Source: Accumulibacter sp. (GTDB lineage: Bacteria; Pseudomonadota; Gammaproteobacteria; Burkholderiales; Rhodocyclaceae). From it: DNA of 64,000 nucleotides. The DNA is taken from assembly GCA_024235715.1 (NCBI GenBank), contig JACKLW010000008.1, forward strand, positions 248,001 through 312,000, given 5' to 3'. Position numbers and translations under genes: made by a program. The stretch's first letter is position 1, and each line of letters begins with the position of its first letter. Below the pieces are notes generated by a model. That model was not told the origin of the DNA, did not search any database, and saw nothing but the letters and a program-made list of their open reading frames with translations. Shown piece by piece: positions 51,211-60,362 of this stretch.

Positions 51211-51443
51211 CCCGACACAGCGCCGATGTCGTTCTCGATGCGCGTGACCTCGAGCCACCAGAGCCGATGGTGCGCACCATGGAAGCGCTTGAGAAGCTGG
51301 CGGCGTCGGAGAAATTGCTGGTACTGCTGCCACGTGAGCCCTACCCGCTGTACAGAGCTCTCGAGCTCAACGGTTTCACCTGGAAGAGCGAGCGACGGGC
51401 TGACGGCACCGTGGAAGTCCTGATCCAACACCAAGCGCAGTAA
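51207..51443 (+). CDS. DUF2249 protein
   Basis: A 78-residue TusA-like alpha/beta domain: VVLDARDLEPPEPMVRTMEALEKLAASEKLLVLLPREPYPLYRALELNGFTWKSERRADGTVEVLI. The DARDLEPPEPM start is diagnostic of DUF2249, found in denitrification and nitrosative-stress gene clusters and as fusions to haemerythrin domains. The TusA catalytic Cys position is occupied by Glu-Pro context, so it is unlikely to be a sulphur carrier. It overlaps haemerythrin (ATGA) and its stop abuts the next start by 1 bp, so the three are translated together. Function not established. Confidence 0.85.
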   Translation: MTRHSADVVLDARDLEPPEPMVRTMEALEKLAASEKLLVLLPREPYPLYRALELNGFTWKSERRADGTVEVLIQHQAQ

Positions 51444-52753
51444 TGCAGGCGCTGCTGTCCTTCGATCAGGCCCCACCGCTTGCCGCCCCCCTCCGTTTCT
51501 TCCTGACCGCACCACTGTTTGCCATCCTCGCAGCCCTGCTCCTGCTGTGGAGTGGCCCCGATCTGTTCGCTTCGCGCTGGACGGGTTCAGCGCTTGCGGT
51601 GACGCACTTGATAACCGTAGGTTTCATGCTGCAGGTGATGCTCGGCGCAATGTTCCAGATCCTTCCGGTGGTGGCCGGCGCGAACATCTCGCGACCGCAA
51701 CTTGTAGCGCCCCTGGTTCACGCGGCGATTGCCCTTGGCGCGATGCTGCTGGCCGCCGGTTTTCTGAGCTACCAGGCGCTCGCCTTCAGGCTGGCCGCAC
51801 TCTTTATCGGCGGCGGTGTGGGGCTGTTTGTCATTGCCGCAGGGCACGCCCTGTACGGCGTGCCGTCGACCAACGCGACAATTCTCGGCCTGAAATTGTC
51901 GTTGGTCGGTTTGAGTGTGACGGTCGGCCTCGGTACGCTGCTGGCCGTCGCCCTCGACGGCTCCTCGACGCTGCCCCTCATGCAGCTGACCTCCATCCAT
52001 CTCGGCTGGGGCTTTGTCGGCTGGAGCGTCGTTCTGCTGGCTGCTGTCGCGTTCGTGGTGGTGCCGATGTTCCAGATGACCCCGGCCTACCCTGAATGGT
52101 TTGCGGGGCGCTTTTCGTGGTCGGCATTCGCGCTGCTGCTCCTCTGGAGTTTCGCCGACGGCGCTGGCTGGCACTGGCCTGCCATCTTCCTGGTCAGCGC
52201 AACCGTGCTGACAGTCGCAGCTTTCGCCGTGCTGACCCTGCAGTTGCAGACCCGCAGCAAGCGTGCCCGCGTCGACGCCACGCAGCGCTACTGGCGAGTG
52301 GCGATGCTGAGCACACTCGCCGCCTGCTGTCTCTGGTTCGCAGCAAGCGCCTGGCCGCTGCTGGCAGAGCGGCGCGAGTGGCCTCTGCTTTGCGGCGTGC
52401 TGGTGCTGTTCGGCGGCTTCATGTCTGTGACGATCGGCATGCTCTACAAGATCGTCCCCTTCCTGGTCTGGTCACACCTGCAGAATTTCGGGCGCGGGCG
52501 AGTGATGGCGCCGAACATGAACAAGGTGATTGCCGGGCAGCAGGTGGACGGACAGATGCATGCGCACTGCATCGCTCTTGCGCTGCTACTGGCGGCAGTG
52601 CTTTGGCCGTCGTGGTTTTCCTACCCTGCGGGCCTGGCGCTGCTGGTCGCCAACGCCTGGCTGTTGCGCAATCTGCTGCGAGCCGTTGCCTTCTACCGCC
52701 AGCACCGGCTGCAGATCGAAACCCTGACTTCCGCCACGGCCAGCCAGCCGTGA
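51443..52753 (+). CDS. Polytopic membrane protein, NnrS / haem-copper-oxidase-like
   Basis: A 436-residue inner-membrane protein with about twelve hydrophobic helices. Conserved-looking histidines sit in membrane helices: VTHLITVGFMLQVMLGAMFQILPVVAG (helix 2), AAGHALYG, TSIHLGWGFVGWSVVLLA, and the C-terminal IGMLYKIVPFLVWSHLQNFGRG. This helix/His spacing is reminiscent of NnrS and of haem-copper oxidase subunit I, but the CuB triad of NorB or CcoN is not evident. Position in an FNR-controlled haemerythrin-DUF2249 operon suggests a role in NO or O2 stress at the membrane, possibly haem binding. Family name uncertain. Confidence 0.75.
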   Translation: MQALLSFDQAPPLAAPLRFFLTAPLFAILAALLLLWSGPDLFASRWTGSALAVTHLITVGFMLQVMLGAMFQILPVVAGANISRPQLVAPLVHAAIALGAMLLAAGFLSYQALAFRLAALFIGGGVGLFVIAAGHALYGVPSTNATILGLKLSLVGLSVTVGLGTLLAVALDGSSTLPLMQLTSIHLGWGFVGWSVVLLAAVAFVVVPMFQMTPAYPEWFAGRFSWSAFALLLLWSFADGAGWHWPAIFLVSATVLTVAAFAVLTLQLQTRSKRARVDATQRYWRVAMLSTLAACCLWFAASAWPLLAERREWPLLCGVLVLFGGFMSVTIGMLYKIVPFLVWSHLQNFGRGRVMAPNMNKVIAGQQVDGQMHAHCIALALLLAAVLWPSWFSYPAGLALLVANAWLLRNLLRAVAFYRQHRLQIETLTSATASQP

Positions 52754-52882
52754 GCGACGTGCGACTGTCGCCGTCTGCTGCCGGCCACTGCCGCACCCGT
52801 TCGCCAGGGCCGGCAAGCAGGCAACGGCGCCGCACCGCCGCCATCCATGCCGCCTCGATGTCGTCGCAGAAATGAGGCAGCG

Positions 52883-53275
52883 ATGACTTACCTGATCCTG
52901 AAATACCTGCATGTCAGCTGCGTCATACTCAGCGGCAGCGGCTTCTTCCTGCGCGGGCTGTGGATGCTCGACAATTCGCCGCGCCTGCAACAGCCGCTGG
53001 TCCGCGTCGTGCCGCACATCGTGGACACCGTCCTGCTGGCCAGCGCCGTCGCGATGGTCGTGATCAGCGCTCAGTATCCATTCGTCGTCGGCTGGCTGAC
53101 GGCGAAACTGATCGGCCTGCTGATTTACATCGGGTGTGGGTCCATGGCCCTGAAGCGCGGGCGCAGCCTGAGGCAGCGCAGGTTCTTCTTCTTCGCGGCA
53201 CTGCTGGCGTTGGCCTACATCGTCTCGGTCGCTTGGACGCGCAACCCGCTCGGGCCCCTGACATGGATTGGTTGA
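52883..53275 (+). CDS. SirB2-family membrane protein
   Basis: A 130-residue integral membrane protein with four hydrophobic helices: YLILKYLHVSCVILSGSGFFLRGLWML at the start, PHIVDTVLLASAVAMVVISAQYPF, LTAKLIGLLIYIGCGSMAL and FFAALLALAYIVSVAW. The LKYLHVSCVILSGSGFFLRG and PHIVDTVLLASA patterns are SirB2-like. Some relatives occur near respiratory genes; function unproven. It follows the haemerythrin operon after 129 bp and is convergent with fnr. Confidence 0.8.
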   Translation: MTYLILKYLHVSCVILSGSGFFLRGLWMLDNSPRLQQPLVRVVPHIVDTVLLASAVAMVVISAQYPFVVGWLTAKLIGLLIYIGCGSMALKRGRSLRQRRFFFFAALLALAYIVSVAWTRNPLGPLTWIG

Positions 53276-53310
53276 ACGGCATGCCAGGACAGAGAACTCC
53301 CGACCAGGCG

Positions 53311-54054
53311 TCAAGCGCGCTGATGGGACATCAGTTTCTTCAGGCCCGCGGTGTTGAGAATGCGGATCTTTCTCTGATGAACGGAAAGCAGTCCTTCATC
53401 CTGAAAACGCGAGAAGGCGCGACTGACCGTTTCCAGTTTGAGGCCGAGATAGCTGCCGATTTCGTCCCGCGACATGCGCAGGTTGAACTCGGCCGGCGAG
53501 TAGCCGCGCGCCTTGAAGCGCTGCGAAAGATTGAGCAGGAAAGCCGCCAGGCGTTCCTCGGCGCGCATCGTGCCAAGCAGCATCATTACGCCGTGATCAC
53601 GAACGATCTCTCGACTCATCACCTGGTGGAAGTGATGCTGCAGGGTATGAATCTGCCGCGACAGGCCCTCTAGGTGCGAGAAGGGAATGGCGCACACTTC
53701 GCTGTCCTCGAGGGCAATGGCGTTGCAGGTATGAATTTCGCTGCTGATTCCGTCGAGGCCGAGCAACTCTCCGGTCATCTGGAAGCCCGTGACCTGATCG
53801 CGGCCGTCCTCGATCAGTACGTCAGTCTTGAAGAAACCGCTACGAACCGCGTAGATGGACTCGAAGCCCTGACCCGCACGGTACAGGTAATCACCACGCT
53901 TGAGGCGTCTGCGCGTCGAGACCAGTTCGTCGACCTTCCTCAGATCGTCGGCATCAAGGCCGATGGGAAGACAGAGCTCGCGCAGGTTACAGTTCGAACA
54001 AGCCGTCTTGACCACCTCAAATGCGAGGCTCGTCGTCGCATCCTTCGTCGACAT
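53311..54054 (-). CDS. fnr: FNR-type oxygen-sensing transcriptional regulator
   Basis: A 247-residue Crp/Fnr protein with an intact [4Fe-4S] ligand set: Cys19, Cys22 and Cys28 in ACSNCNLRELC and Cys110 in EIHTCNAIAL. The C-terminal helix-turn-helix contains MSRDEIGSYLGLKLETVSRAFSRFQ, with the E-xx-SR recognition pattern of FNR. ATG 54054 is chosen because AAAAGG lies 6 nt upstream; an ATG at 54060 would leave no spacer and the GTG at 54090 overlaps the hemN promoter. It is divergent from hemN. The three TTGAT/C-type dyads nearby are its natural candidate targets. Confidence 0.95.
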   Translation of the reverse strand: MSTKDATTSLAFEVVKTACSNCNLRELCLPIGLDADDLRKVDELVSTRRRLKRGDYLYRAGQGFESIYAVRSGFFKTDVLIEDGRDQVTGFQMTGELLGLDGISSEIHTCNAIALEDSEVCAIPFSHLEGLSRQIHTLQHHFHQVMSREIVRDHGVMMLLGTMRAEERLAAFLLNLSQRFKARGYSPAEFNLRMSRDEIGSYLGLKLETVSRAFSRFQDEGLLSVHQRKIRILNTAGLKKLMSHQRA

Positions 54055-54081
54055 CGGCATCCTTTTCACTAGACCCGGCGT

Positions 54082-54123
54082 TTGATCCACGTCAACCCGC
54101 TTGCTTCAGGGCAATCCGATAAT
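54082..54123 (+). promoter_or_regulatory. FNR box and promoter of hemN
   Basis: TTGATCCACGTCAA at 54082-54095 matches the FNR consensus except one base. GATAAT at 54118-54123 is a good -10; the implied start at about 54130 puts the box centre at -41.5. It lies between fnr and hemN and, being only 28 bp from the fnr start, could also repress fnr. Confidence 0.75.
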
Positions 54124-54150
54124 GCACGCAATCAACAATGTAGTGGAAAC

Positions 54151-55548
54151 ATGAACGCTGTCGCCGAAAACCTTGTCTTCGACCCCCAGATCATTCGTCG
54201 TTTCGACATCAACGGCCCCCGCTACACGTCATACCCGACAGCGGATCGTTTCGTTGAAGCCTTCGGCGCGGACGCGTACGAACTCTGGCTCGGGAAGCGC
54301 AATATTGGTGCCGTCAGCCGGCAGTTGTCATTGTACTTCCACATTCCCTTCTGCAACACCATCTGCTACTACTGCGCCTGCAACAAGATCATTACCAAGG
54401 ATCATGGTCGTTCAGCCAAGTACCTGAAGTATCTGGCGCGCGAACTGGCGCTGCAGAGCAGCCATCTCGAAGGCGGCGATCACGAAGTGGCGCAACTGCA
54501 CTGGGGTGGTGGTACGCCGACCTTCCTCTCGCACGATGAGATGCGGCAATTGATGGCGGCGACCCGCCAACACTTCGAACTCATCGAAGGCGGCGAATAC
54601 TCGATCGAAGTCGACCCACGCAAGGTCAATGCGGCGACCGTCGAGTTGCTCGCGGAACTGGGCTTCAACCGCATGAGCGTTGGCGTCCAGGATTTCGACC
54701 CTGCGGTGCAACAGGCCGTGAATCGCATCCAGAGCGAGGACGAGACCCGGGCAGTAATGGGCGCAGCCCGCGCCAGCGGCTTCAAGTCGATCAGTGTCGA
54801 CCTGATCTACGGCTTGCCGAAACAGACGCTTATCGGCTTCGGCCGCACCCTGGACCGTGTCATTGCCGCCAGCCCCGATCGCGTGTCGATCTACAATTAC
54901 GCGCATCTGCCCAGCCTGTTCAAGCCACAGCGACGCATCCTCGACGCGGACATGCCGAGTGCCGATGCACGCCTGCAGCTTCTTTCCCTGGCCATCCGCC
55001 AGATGACCGAGGCCGGCTACGTCTATATCGGCATGGACCATTTCGCGAAACCTGACGATGAACTGGCGACCGCACAACGGCAGGGTCGCCTGCATCGCAA
55101 CTTCCAGGGCTATTCGACGCATTCGGACTGTGACCTGCTCGCTTTCGGCATCTCGTCGATCGGCAAGGTCGGACCGACCTACAGTCAGAACGTGAAGACG
55201 CTCGACGAGTACTATGACCTCCTGGATAGCGGCACCCTGCCGGTCTATCGCGGTATCGAACTGAACGCCGACGACCTGCTGCGACGATCGATCATCCAGT
55301 CGCTGATGTGCCACTTCGAGCTGTCGATCGAGTCGATTGAAATTGCCCACCTGATCGAGTTCAGGAAGCACTTCGCGACCGAACTCGAAGACCTGCGCGA
55401 AATGGTCGATGCCGGCCTGGTTCGAATCGATGACCGCTGGATTACCGTTCTGCCGAAAGGACGGATGCTGGTGCGAGCGATTTCGATGGTCTTCGATCGC
55501 TATCTGCGCGCCGATCGGCAGCGTACCCGCTACTCCAAGGTGATCTGA
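54151..55548 (+). CDS. hemN: Oxygen-independent coproporphyrinogen III oxidase
   Basis: A 465-residue radical SAM enzyme making protoporphyrinogen IX without oxygen. The N-terminus RFDINGPRYTSYPTADRFVEAF and cluster motif FHIPFCNTICYYCACNK (Cys68, Cys72, Cys75, with the further conserved Cys77) mark true HemN; HWGGGTPTFLS, SVGVQDFD and GMDHFAKPDDELA follow. ATG 54151 gives the native start. The FNR box upstream implies anaerobic induction, which suits an enzyme that replaces oxygen-dependent HemF. Confidence 0.95.
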   Translation: MNAVAENLVFDPQIIRRFDINGPRYTSYPTADRFVEAFGADAYELWLGKRNIGAVSRQLSLYFHIPFCNTICYYCACNKIITKDHGRSAKYLKYLARELALQSSHLEGGDHEVAQLHWGGGTPTFLSHDEMRQLMAATRQHFELIEGGEYSIEVDPRKVNAATVELLAELGFNRMSVGVQDFDPAVQQAVNRIQSEDETRAVMGAARASGFKSISVDLIYGLPKQTLIGFGRTLDRVIAASPDRVSIYNYAHLPSLFKPQRRILDADMPSADARLQLLSLAIRQMTEAGYVYIGMDHFAKPDDELATAQRQGRLHRNFQGYSTHSDCDLLAFGISSIGKVGPTYSQNVKTLDEYYDLLDSGTLPVYRGIELNADDLLRRSIIQSLMCHFELSIESIEIAHLIEFRKHFATELEDLREMVDAGLVRIDDRWITVLPKGRMLVRAISMVFDRYLRADRQRTRYSKVI

Positions 55549-55575
55549 CGCCAACGCCGGCGGGCCGGCGAGGAA

Positions 55576-55600
55576 GAAGGAGTAGAATCCTTCCTTTTTT
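55576..55600 (+). terminator. Intrinsic terminator after hemN
   Basis: GAAGGA (55576-55581), loop GTAGAA, TCCTTC (55588-55593), then C and six T (55595-55600). Short stem but a clean U-tract, 28 bp after the hemN stop. Confidence 0.75.
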
Positions 55601-55626
55601 GGGCCCGGCGTTCGCGCTCTCCCCTG

Positions 55627-56313
55627 ATGCCAGAATCGAGTTATCTCGCCCTCTTCCTGATCGGTCTGCTGGGTGGAACGCACTGCGTCGTCATGTGCGG
55701 TGGCATCGTCGGTGCATTGTCAATGGGCGGTCCCGCGCGCGCCTCGCTGCACCTCGCTTACAACGCCGGGCGAGTGGCCAGCTATGCGGCTGCCGGCGCC
55801 ATCGCCGGTGCGCTCGGGGAGGCGAGCCTGGCCTTGTCGGGGCAGTTGCCGCTGCGCGGCGTCCTCTACCTGCTCGCCAACCTGATGCTGATTGCTCTCG
55901 GCCTGTACCTGATGGGCGTCACCCGAGCTCTGGCCTTTAGCGAACGTTTCGGCCAGAAGCTCTGGCGACACCTGCAACCGCTTAGCCGCCGTTTCCTGCC
56001 CGCACGAAGCATCGCGCAGGCTTTTCCACTCGGGCTGCTCTGGGGCTGGTTGCCGTGTGGCCTTGTTTACAGCGCCCTGGCCACGTCCTTGACCACGGGC
56101 TCGGCCATGCACGGTGCCGCCCTGATGCTCGCCTTCGGGGCCGGCACCTTGCCCAACCTCCTGCTTGCCGGTGTGCTTGCGAGTCGCCTGCAGAGCTACG
56201 CCCGCCATCCGACGCTGCGGCTGGCGTCCGGCTTTCTGATTCTCGGCTTCGGCGTCTGGGGACTGATTGGGGTGGCGCGCCTGCTTTCCCAGACATGGCC
56301 ATACGCCAGTTGA
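55627..56313 (+). CDS. SafE/TauE-like (DsbD_2-type) membrane protein, possible cbb3 or copper-related factor
   Basis: A 228-residue protein with six to seven hydrophobic helices. [25 protein letters not shown] near the start and [47 protein letters not shown] are the hallmark of the sulfite exporter SafE-like/DsbD_2 group. The paired conserved Cys (HCVVMC) and WLPCG resemble CcdA/DsbD-like thiol or metal handling. In proteobacteria this gene is often near ccoI/ccoS and fnr-hemN, suggesting a role in cytochrome cbb3 or copper delivery. It lies 31 bp before the copper ATPase. Confidence 0.8.
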   Translation: MPESSYLALFLIGLLGGTHCVVMCGGIVGALSMGGPARASLHLAYNAGRVASYAAAGAIAGALGEASLALSGQLPLRGVLYLLANLMLIALGLYLMGVTRALAFSERFGQKLWRHLQPLSRRFLPARSIAQAFPLGLLWGWLPCGLVYSALATSLTTGSAMHGAALMLAFGAGTLPNLLLAGVLASRLQSYARHPTLRLASGFLILGFGVWGLIGVARLLSQTWPYAS

Positions 56314-56344
56314 TACCCCCCTACGACCTGTTCTGGCCATCAAG

Positions 56345-58765
56345 ATGAGCGACGAGACGAAAAAGCCACAGCGCCTCGACCTGCCAATCAGCGGCATGAC
56401 CTGCGCGGCCTGTGCGACACGAATCGAGAAAGTCCTGAATCGACTGCCCGGCATCTCGGCCAGCGTCAACCTGGCCACTGAAAGCGCCCAGGTTGACCTT
56501 TCTGCCGGCGCCAGCACGCCACAGGAGGTCGTCGCGGCGATCGAGAAAGCCGGCTTCAGCGTGCCACAACGCACCACGGAGCTGGCCATCGAGGGCATGA
56601 CCTGCGCCGCCTGCTCGACACGTCTTGAAAAGCTCCTCAACCGGCTACCGGGTGTCGAAGCGGTGGTCAATCTGGCCACCGAGCGGGCGACGGTTCGCCA
56701 CCTTCCGGGGGTCATCGTTCCGGCTCTGCTGATCACCACCGTCGCGCGTGCAGGTTTTGTCGGACGCCTGACCGACGACCACTCACGGGCCCACGAAAAG
56801 GCAAGGAAGGTCGCCGCCGAAAGCGCCGAACTGCGTCGCTTCTGGATCGCCGCCGCGCTGACCCTGCCGCTCGCCGCGCAAATGCTGAGCATGTTTGGCG
56901 GCAGCTTGCAGCATCAGCAGGACCTGCTGCCGCGCTGGCTGCAACTGGGACTGGCGACACCAGTGCAGTTCTGGATCGGCTGGCGCTTCTACGATGGCTC
57001 GTGGAAGGCCCTGCGCGGCGGTGGGGCAAACATGGACGTACTGGTCGCGCTGGGCACCAGCATGGCCTACGGCTTCAGCTTCTTCGTGACGGTTTCCGGT
57101 GCCGCCGACCTGCACGTCTATTTCGAAGCATCGGCAGCGGTGATCACGCTCGTTCTGCTCGGAAAACTGCTCGAGGCACGCGCCAAGGCAAGGACCACCG
57201 ACGCCATCGAGGCGCTCGTCCGCCTGCAGCCGAAAACCGCCCGCATCGAACGTGACGGGCAACTGCTCGAAGTCGATGCGGCCCTGCTGATTCCAGGCGA
57301 TATCTTCATCGTGCGACCTGGGGAAAACCTGCCGGTCGATGGCGATGTCATCGACGGCTCATCGAACGTCGATGAAGCGATGCTCACCGGTGAGAGCATG
57401 CCGGTCGCCAAGCGAGCGGGAGATCGCGTGTTCGCGGCCACCGCCAACGGCGAGGGAATGCTGCGCTGTCGAGCCAGCGGCGTCGGCGAGCACACCCTGC
57501 TCGCGGGAATCATCCGCATGGTTGCCGAGGCACAGGGGTCCAAGGCGCCCGTGCAGCGCCTCGCCGACCGAATTTCGGCGATCTTCGTGCCCATCGTCTG
57601 CGCCCTCGCCCTGTGCACCCTGCTCGGCTGGTGGGTGTTTGCCGGCAACTTCAGCAGCGCCCTGGTCAATGCCGTGGCGGTGCTGGTGATTGCCTGTCCT
57701 TGCGCCCTCGGTCTGGCAACGCCGACAGCGATCATGGTTGCCACAGGACAGGGTGCCTCTGCCGGCATCCTGGTGAAGAACGCCGGGGCTCTGGAACGTG
57801 CCGAGAAAGTCTGCGTCGTGGCTGTCGACAAGACCGGCACGCTGACCAGCGGCGAACCGGTCGTCACCGATCTGCTGGCCCTGGCAACGTCCGCCAACGA
57901 AGCGCTGGCCCTGGCAGCCGCGCTGGAACAGGGATCCGAACATCCACTGGCCAAGGCGATCCTGCGGCATGCGCAGGCCAGGGACGTAGCCGTGCCGACG
58001 CTCGAGGAGTTCAGAGCCCTGCCCGGACGCGGTGTCGAGGGTCGGGTCGACGGGCGCCTGCTTCGCCTTGCTGCACCCGGCGGCTTGCCCGGCACGGCGC
58101 TGCCGCACGAGTCCATTGCCACCATGCAGCGTGCTGGCAAGACCGTCGTCGTTCTCAGCGAGGCTCGCCAGGGCGGCAGTGCTGGCGATGCGGGCATCGC
58201 GCTGGCACTGCTGGCAATCGCCGACCCGCTGCGCGCAACTTCGCGCACAGCGATCGCTCGGCTGAAGGCGATGGGTATCCGGGTGGTGATGCTCACCGGC
58301 GACCATGCGGCAACGGCCGCGGCGATTGCCGACGAAGCCGGCATAGACGATTTTCGTGCCGGCATACTCCCGGGCGAAAAAGCCAGTGCAGTCAATGCCC
58401 TGAAGACTGACGGCGCCGTCGTGGCCATGGTCGGCGATGGGATCAACGACGCGCCGGCACTGGCGGCTGCGGATGTCAGCTTTGCCATCGGTGCCGGATC
58501 CGACGCCGCGATCGAGGCGGCCGATGTGACGCTGGTCCGCGGCGACCTCAACGGGATTGCCGATGCTGTCCTTCTTTCGCGTGCCACGCTACGCAAAATC
58601 AGGCAGAATCTGTTTTCCGCGTTCATCTACAACGTGCTCGGGATACCACTGGCGGCACTGGGCATGCTCAATCCGGTGATTGCCGGGGCGGCGATGGCGA
58701 TGAGTTCGGTCTCGGTGGTATCCAACTCCCTGCTCCTCAAGCGCTGGCGTCCCGGCGGTAGCTAG
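56345..58765 (+). CDS. copA: Copper-translocating P1B-type ATPase with two metal-binding domains
   Basis: An 806-residue Cu+ ATPase. Two N-terminal HMA domains each carry GMTCAAC (first at Cys20/Cys23, second about 70 residues later). The transport site is [18 protein letters not shown], phosphorylation site [12 protein letters not shown], and the hinge [22 protein letters not shown] of the nucleotide domain is in [14 protein letters not shown] 56345 is used since the upstream frame lies inside the previous gene. Two HMA domains favour a CopA-type exporter, while the neighbourhood (fnr, hemN, SafE-like) recalls CcoI/FixI of cbb3 assembly. Confidence 0.92.
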   Translation: MSDETKKPQRLDLPISGMTCAACATRIEKVLNRLPGISASVNLATESAQVDLSAGASTPQEVVAAIEKAGFSVPQRTTELAIEGMTCAACSTRLEKLLNRLPGVEAVVNLATERATVRHLPGVIVPALLITTVARAGFVGRLTDDHSRAHEKARKVAAESAELRRFWIAAALTLPLAAQMLSMFGGSLQHQQDLLPRWLQLGLATPVQFWIGWRFYDGSWKALRGGGANMDVLVALGTSMAYGFSFFVTVSGAADLHVYFEASAAVITLVLLGKLLEARAKARTTDAIEALVRLQPKTARIERDGQLLEVDAALLIPGDIFIVRPGENLPVDGDVIDGSSNVDEAMLTGESMPVAKRAGDRVFAATANGEGMLRCRASGVGEHTLLAGIIRMVAEAQGSKAPVQRLADRISAIFVPIVCALALCTLLGWWVFAGNFSSALVNAVAVLVIACPCALGLATPTAIMVATGQGASAGILVKNAGALERAEKVCVVAVDKTGTLTSGEPVVTDLLALATSANEALALAAALEQGSEHPLAKAILRHAQARDVAVPTLEEFRALPGRGVEGRVDGRLLRLAAPGGLPGTALPHESIATMQRAGKTVVVLSEARQGGSAGDAGIALALLAIADPLRATSRTAIARLKAMGIRVVMLTGDHAATAAAIADEAGIDDFRAGILPGEKASAVNALKTDGAVVAMVGDGINDAPALAAADVSFAIGAGSDAAIEAADVTLVRGDLNGIADAVLLSRATLRKIRQNLFSAFIYNVLGIPLAALGMLNPVIAGAAMAMSSVSVVSNSLLLKRWRPGGS

Positions 58766-58856
58766 CATCTGCGACGGCGCGGCAGACTGACCAGCGGCTG
58801 ACTGGAGCGAACGCCGCTGCCGATCGGCACCAGAAACGAATGATTGGGAAATCCGG

Positions 58857-59063
58857 ATGGAAACGATTGCAATTGATGTTGTCGGGATGCACTGCCAGGC
58901 TTGTGTGAAGAGCGTCAGCACCGCCATCCAGGCCTTGCCCGGGGTTGGCCGGGTTGAGGTCGCCCTCGACAGCGGTAAAGCGACGATCAGCTATGACCCG
59001 AGCGTGGCAAACATTGCCCAGCTTCGTGGCGCCATCGAAGAGGCTGGCTTTGACGTCGGCTGA
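58857..59063 (+). CDS. copZ: CopZ-like copper chaperone
   Basis: A 68-residue HMA domain: ETIAIDVVGMHCQACVKSVSTAIQALPGVGRVEVALDSGKATISYDPS, metal site GMHCQAC. It probably hands Cu+ to the ATPase encoded 91 bp upstream. GGG/ATCCGG precede ATG 58857. The site has His-Cys in place of Thr-Cys, a variation seen in bacterial Atx1-like chaperones. Confidence 0.88.
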   Translation: METIAIDVVGMHCQACVKSVSTAIQALPGVGRVEVALDSGKATISYDPSVANIAQLRGAIEEAGFDVG

Positions 59064-59072
59064 GATACCTCG

Positions 59073-59093
59073 TCGCTGGCCGCCGGCCAGCGA
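59073..59093 (+). terminator. Hairpin after copZ
   Basis: TCGCTGGCCG and CGGCCAGCGA flank a single C, giving a very GC-rich stem with an effectively 3- to 5-nt loop 9 nt after the copZ stop. No U-tract follows, so termination efficiency is uncertain. Confidence 0.4.
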
Positions 59094-59133
59094 GCGACCG
59101 TAATACCCGCAATTTAGTCACCACCGGACTCCC

Positions 59134-60246
59134 ATGGCCAAGAAGAAGTCAAGAACCGACGAGCTCGATGCTCCGGAAACCGGATTGGCGGAACCCGTCC
59201 GGCTCACTCAGTTTTCACATGGCGGCGGTTGCGGGTGCAAGATCGCTCCCGGTGTGCTCGAACAGATTCTCGGCAAGACGGCGCCAACCATCGTGCCAAA
59301 GCAGCTGCTGGTCGGCATCGAGACGAGCGACGACGCGGCCGTATATCAGCTGAACGCCGAGCAGGCGCTGGTGGCAACCACCGACTTCTTCATGCCGATC
59401 GTCGATGATCCCTTCGACTTCGGTTGCATCGCGGCGACCAACGCGCTCTCTGACGTCTATGCCATGGGTGGCGTACCGCTGCTGGCGCTGGCGGTTGTCG
59501 GAATGCCGGTCAACAAGCTACCGCTCGAAACCATCAAACGAATTCTTGACGGCGGCGAGTCGATCTGCGCGAAGGCCGGCATTCCGATTGCCGGCGGCCA
59601 TACCATCGATTCGGTCGAACCGATCTACGGACTCGTCGCCATCGGTCTGGTGCATCCGGACAACCTCAAGCGCAACTCGGGTGCCCGCTCCGGCGACAAG
59701 TTGATTCTCGGCAAAGGCCTGGGCGTCGGCTTCTACAGCGCGGCGCTGAAGAAAGGCCTCCTGTCGGCGACCGGCTACGCATCGATGATCGCCTCGACGA
59801 CACAGCTCAATACGCCCGGCAGGGCCCTCGCCTGTCTCGCCGGCGTGCATGCGATGACCGACGTAACAGGCTTCGGCCTTGTCGGGCATCTGGTTGAAAT
59901 CTGCAAGGCGTCCCGGGTTTCGGCAGTGATCGATTACGCCACCTTGCCGCTATTGGCCGGTGCTCTCGATTACGCAGAAAAAGGCTGCATCACCGGGGCT
60001 TCCGAGCGCAACTGGGCGAGCTACGGGGACTACGTGGCCCGCCAGAAGACCCCTCTGACTGACGTCGAGCGGGCGTTGCTGACCGACCCGCAGACCAGCG
60101 GAGGCCTACTGATCGCCTGCGCCCCGGAAGTGGTCACCGAAGTCCTCTCGATTTTCCTCCAGGATGGCTTCGATCACGCCACGGTAATCGGCGAGGTGTC
60201 GGCTGGAAAAGCGCAGGTCTCAGTCGTCAGGGGCAATACGGGCTGA
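59134..60246 (+). CDS. selD: Selenide, water dikinase (selenophosphate synthetase)
   Basis: A 370-residue enzyme making selenophosphate from selenide and ATP. The active-site loop is [11 protein letters not shown] with Cys33 at the catalytic Cys/Sec position and the usual following Lys. [51 protein letters not shown] holds the metal/ATP Asp residues; [27 protein letters not shown] and [14 protein letters not shown] are further signatures. The catalytic residue is encoded as TGC, so this is the Cys form. No selA, selB, selC or tRNA 2-selenouridine synthase gene is in view. Confidence 0.95.
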   Translation: MAKKKSRTDELDAPETGLAEPVRLTQFSHGGGCGCKIAPGVLEQILGKTAPTIVPKQLLVGIETSDDAAVYQLNAEQALVATTDFFMPIVDDPFDFGCIAATNALSDVYAMGGVPLLALAVVGMPVNKLPLETIKRILDGGESICAKAGIPIAGGHTIDSVEPIYGLVAIGLVHPDNLKRNSGARSGDKLILGKGLGVGFYSAALKKGLLSATGYASMIASTTQLNTPGRALACLAGVHAMTDVTGFGLVGHLVEICKASRVSAVIDYATLPLLAGALDYAEKGCITGASERNWASYGDYVARQKTPLTDVERALLTDPQTSGGLLIACAPEVVTEVLSIFLQDGFDHATVIGEVSAGKAQVSVVRGNTG

Positions 60247-60362
60247 CGCTGACAGCCGGGCACGGCGAGAACGGGCGCCTCCCGACACCGCTTGCGAACC
60301 GACGGCCGTCGGCGTCTGTCGGAAGGCGGCGCAGCAGCACTTCCTGCCCGCTGGGCCGAGAA

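Noticed and set aside
59134-60246. Possible selenocysteine form of SelD
   Set aside because: The catalytic position is encoded by TGC (Cys33), not TGA, and the frame has no internal stop.
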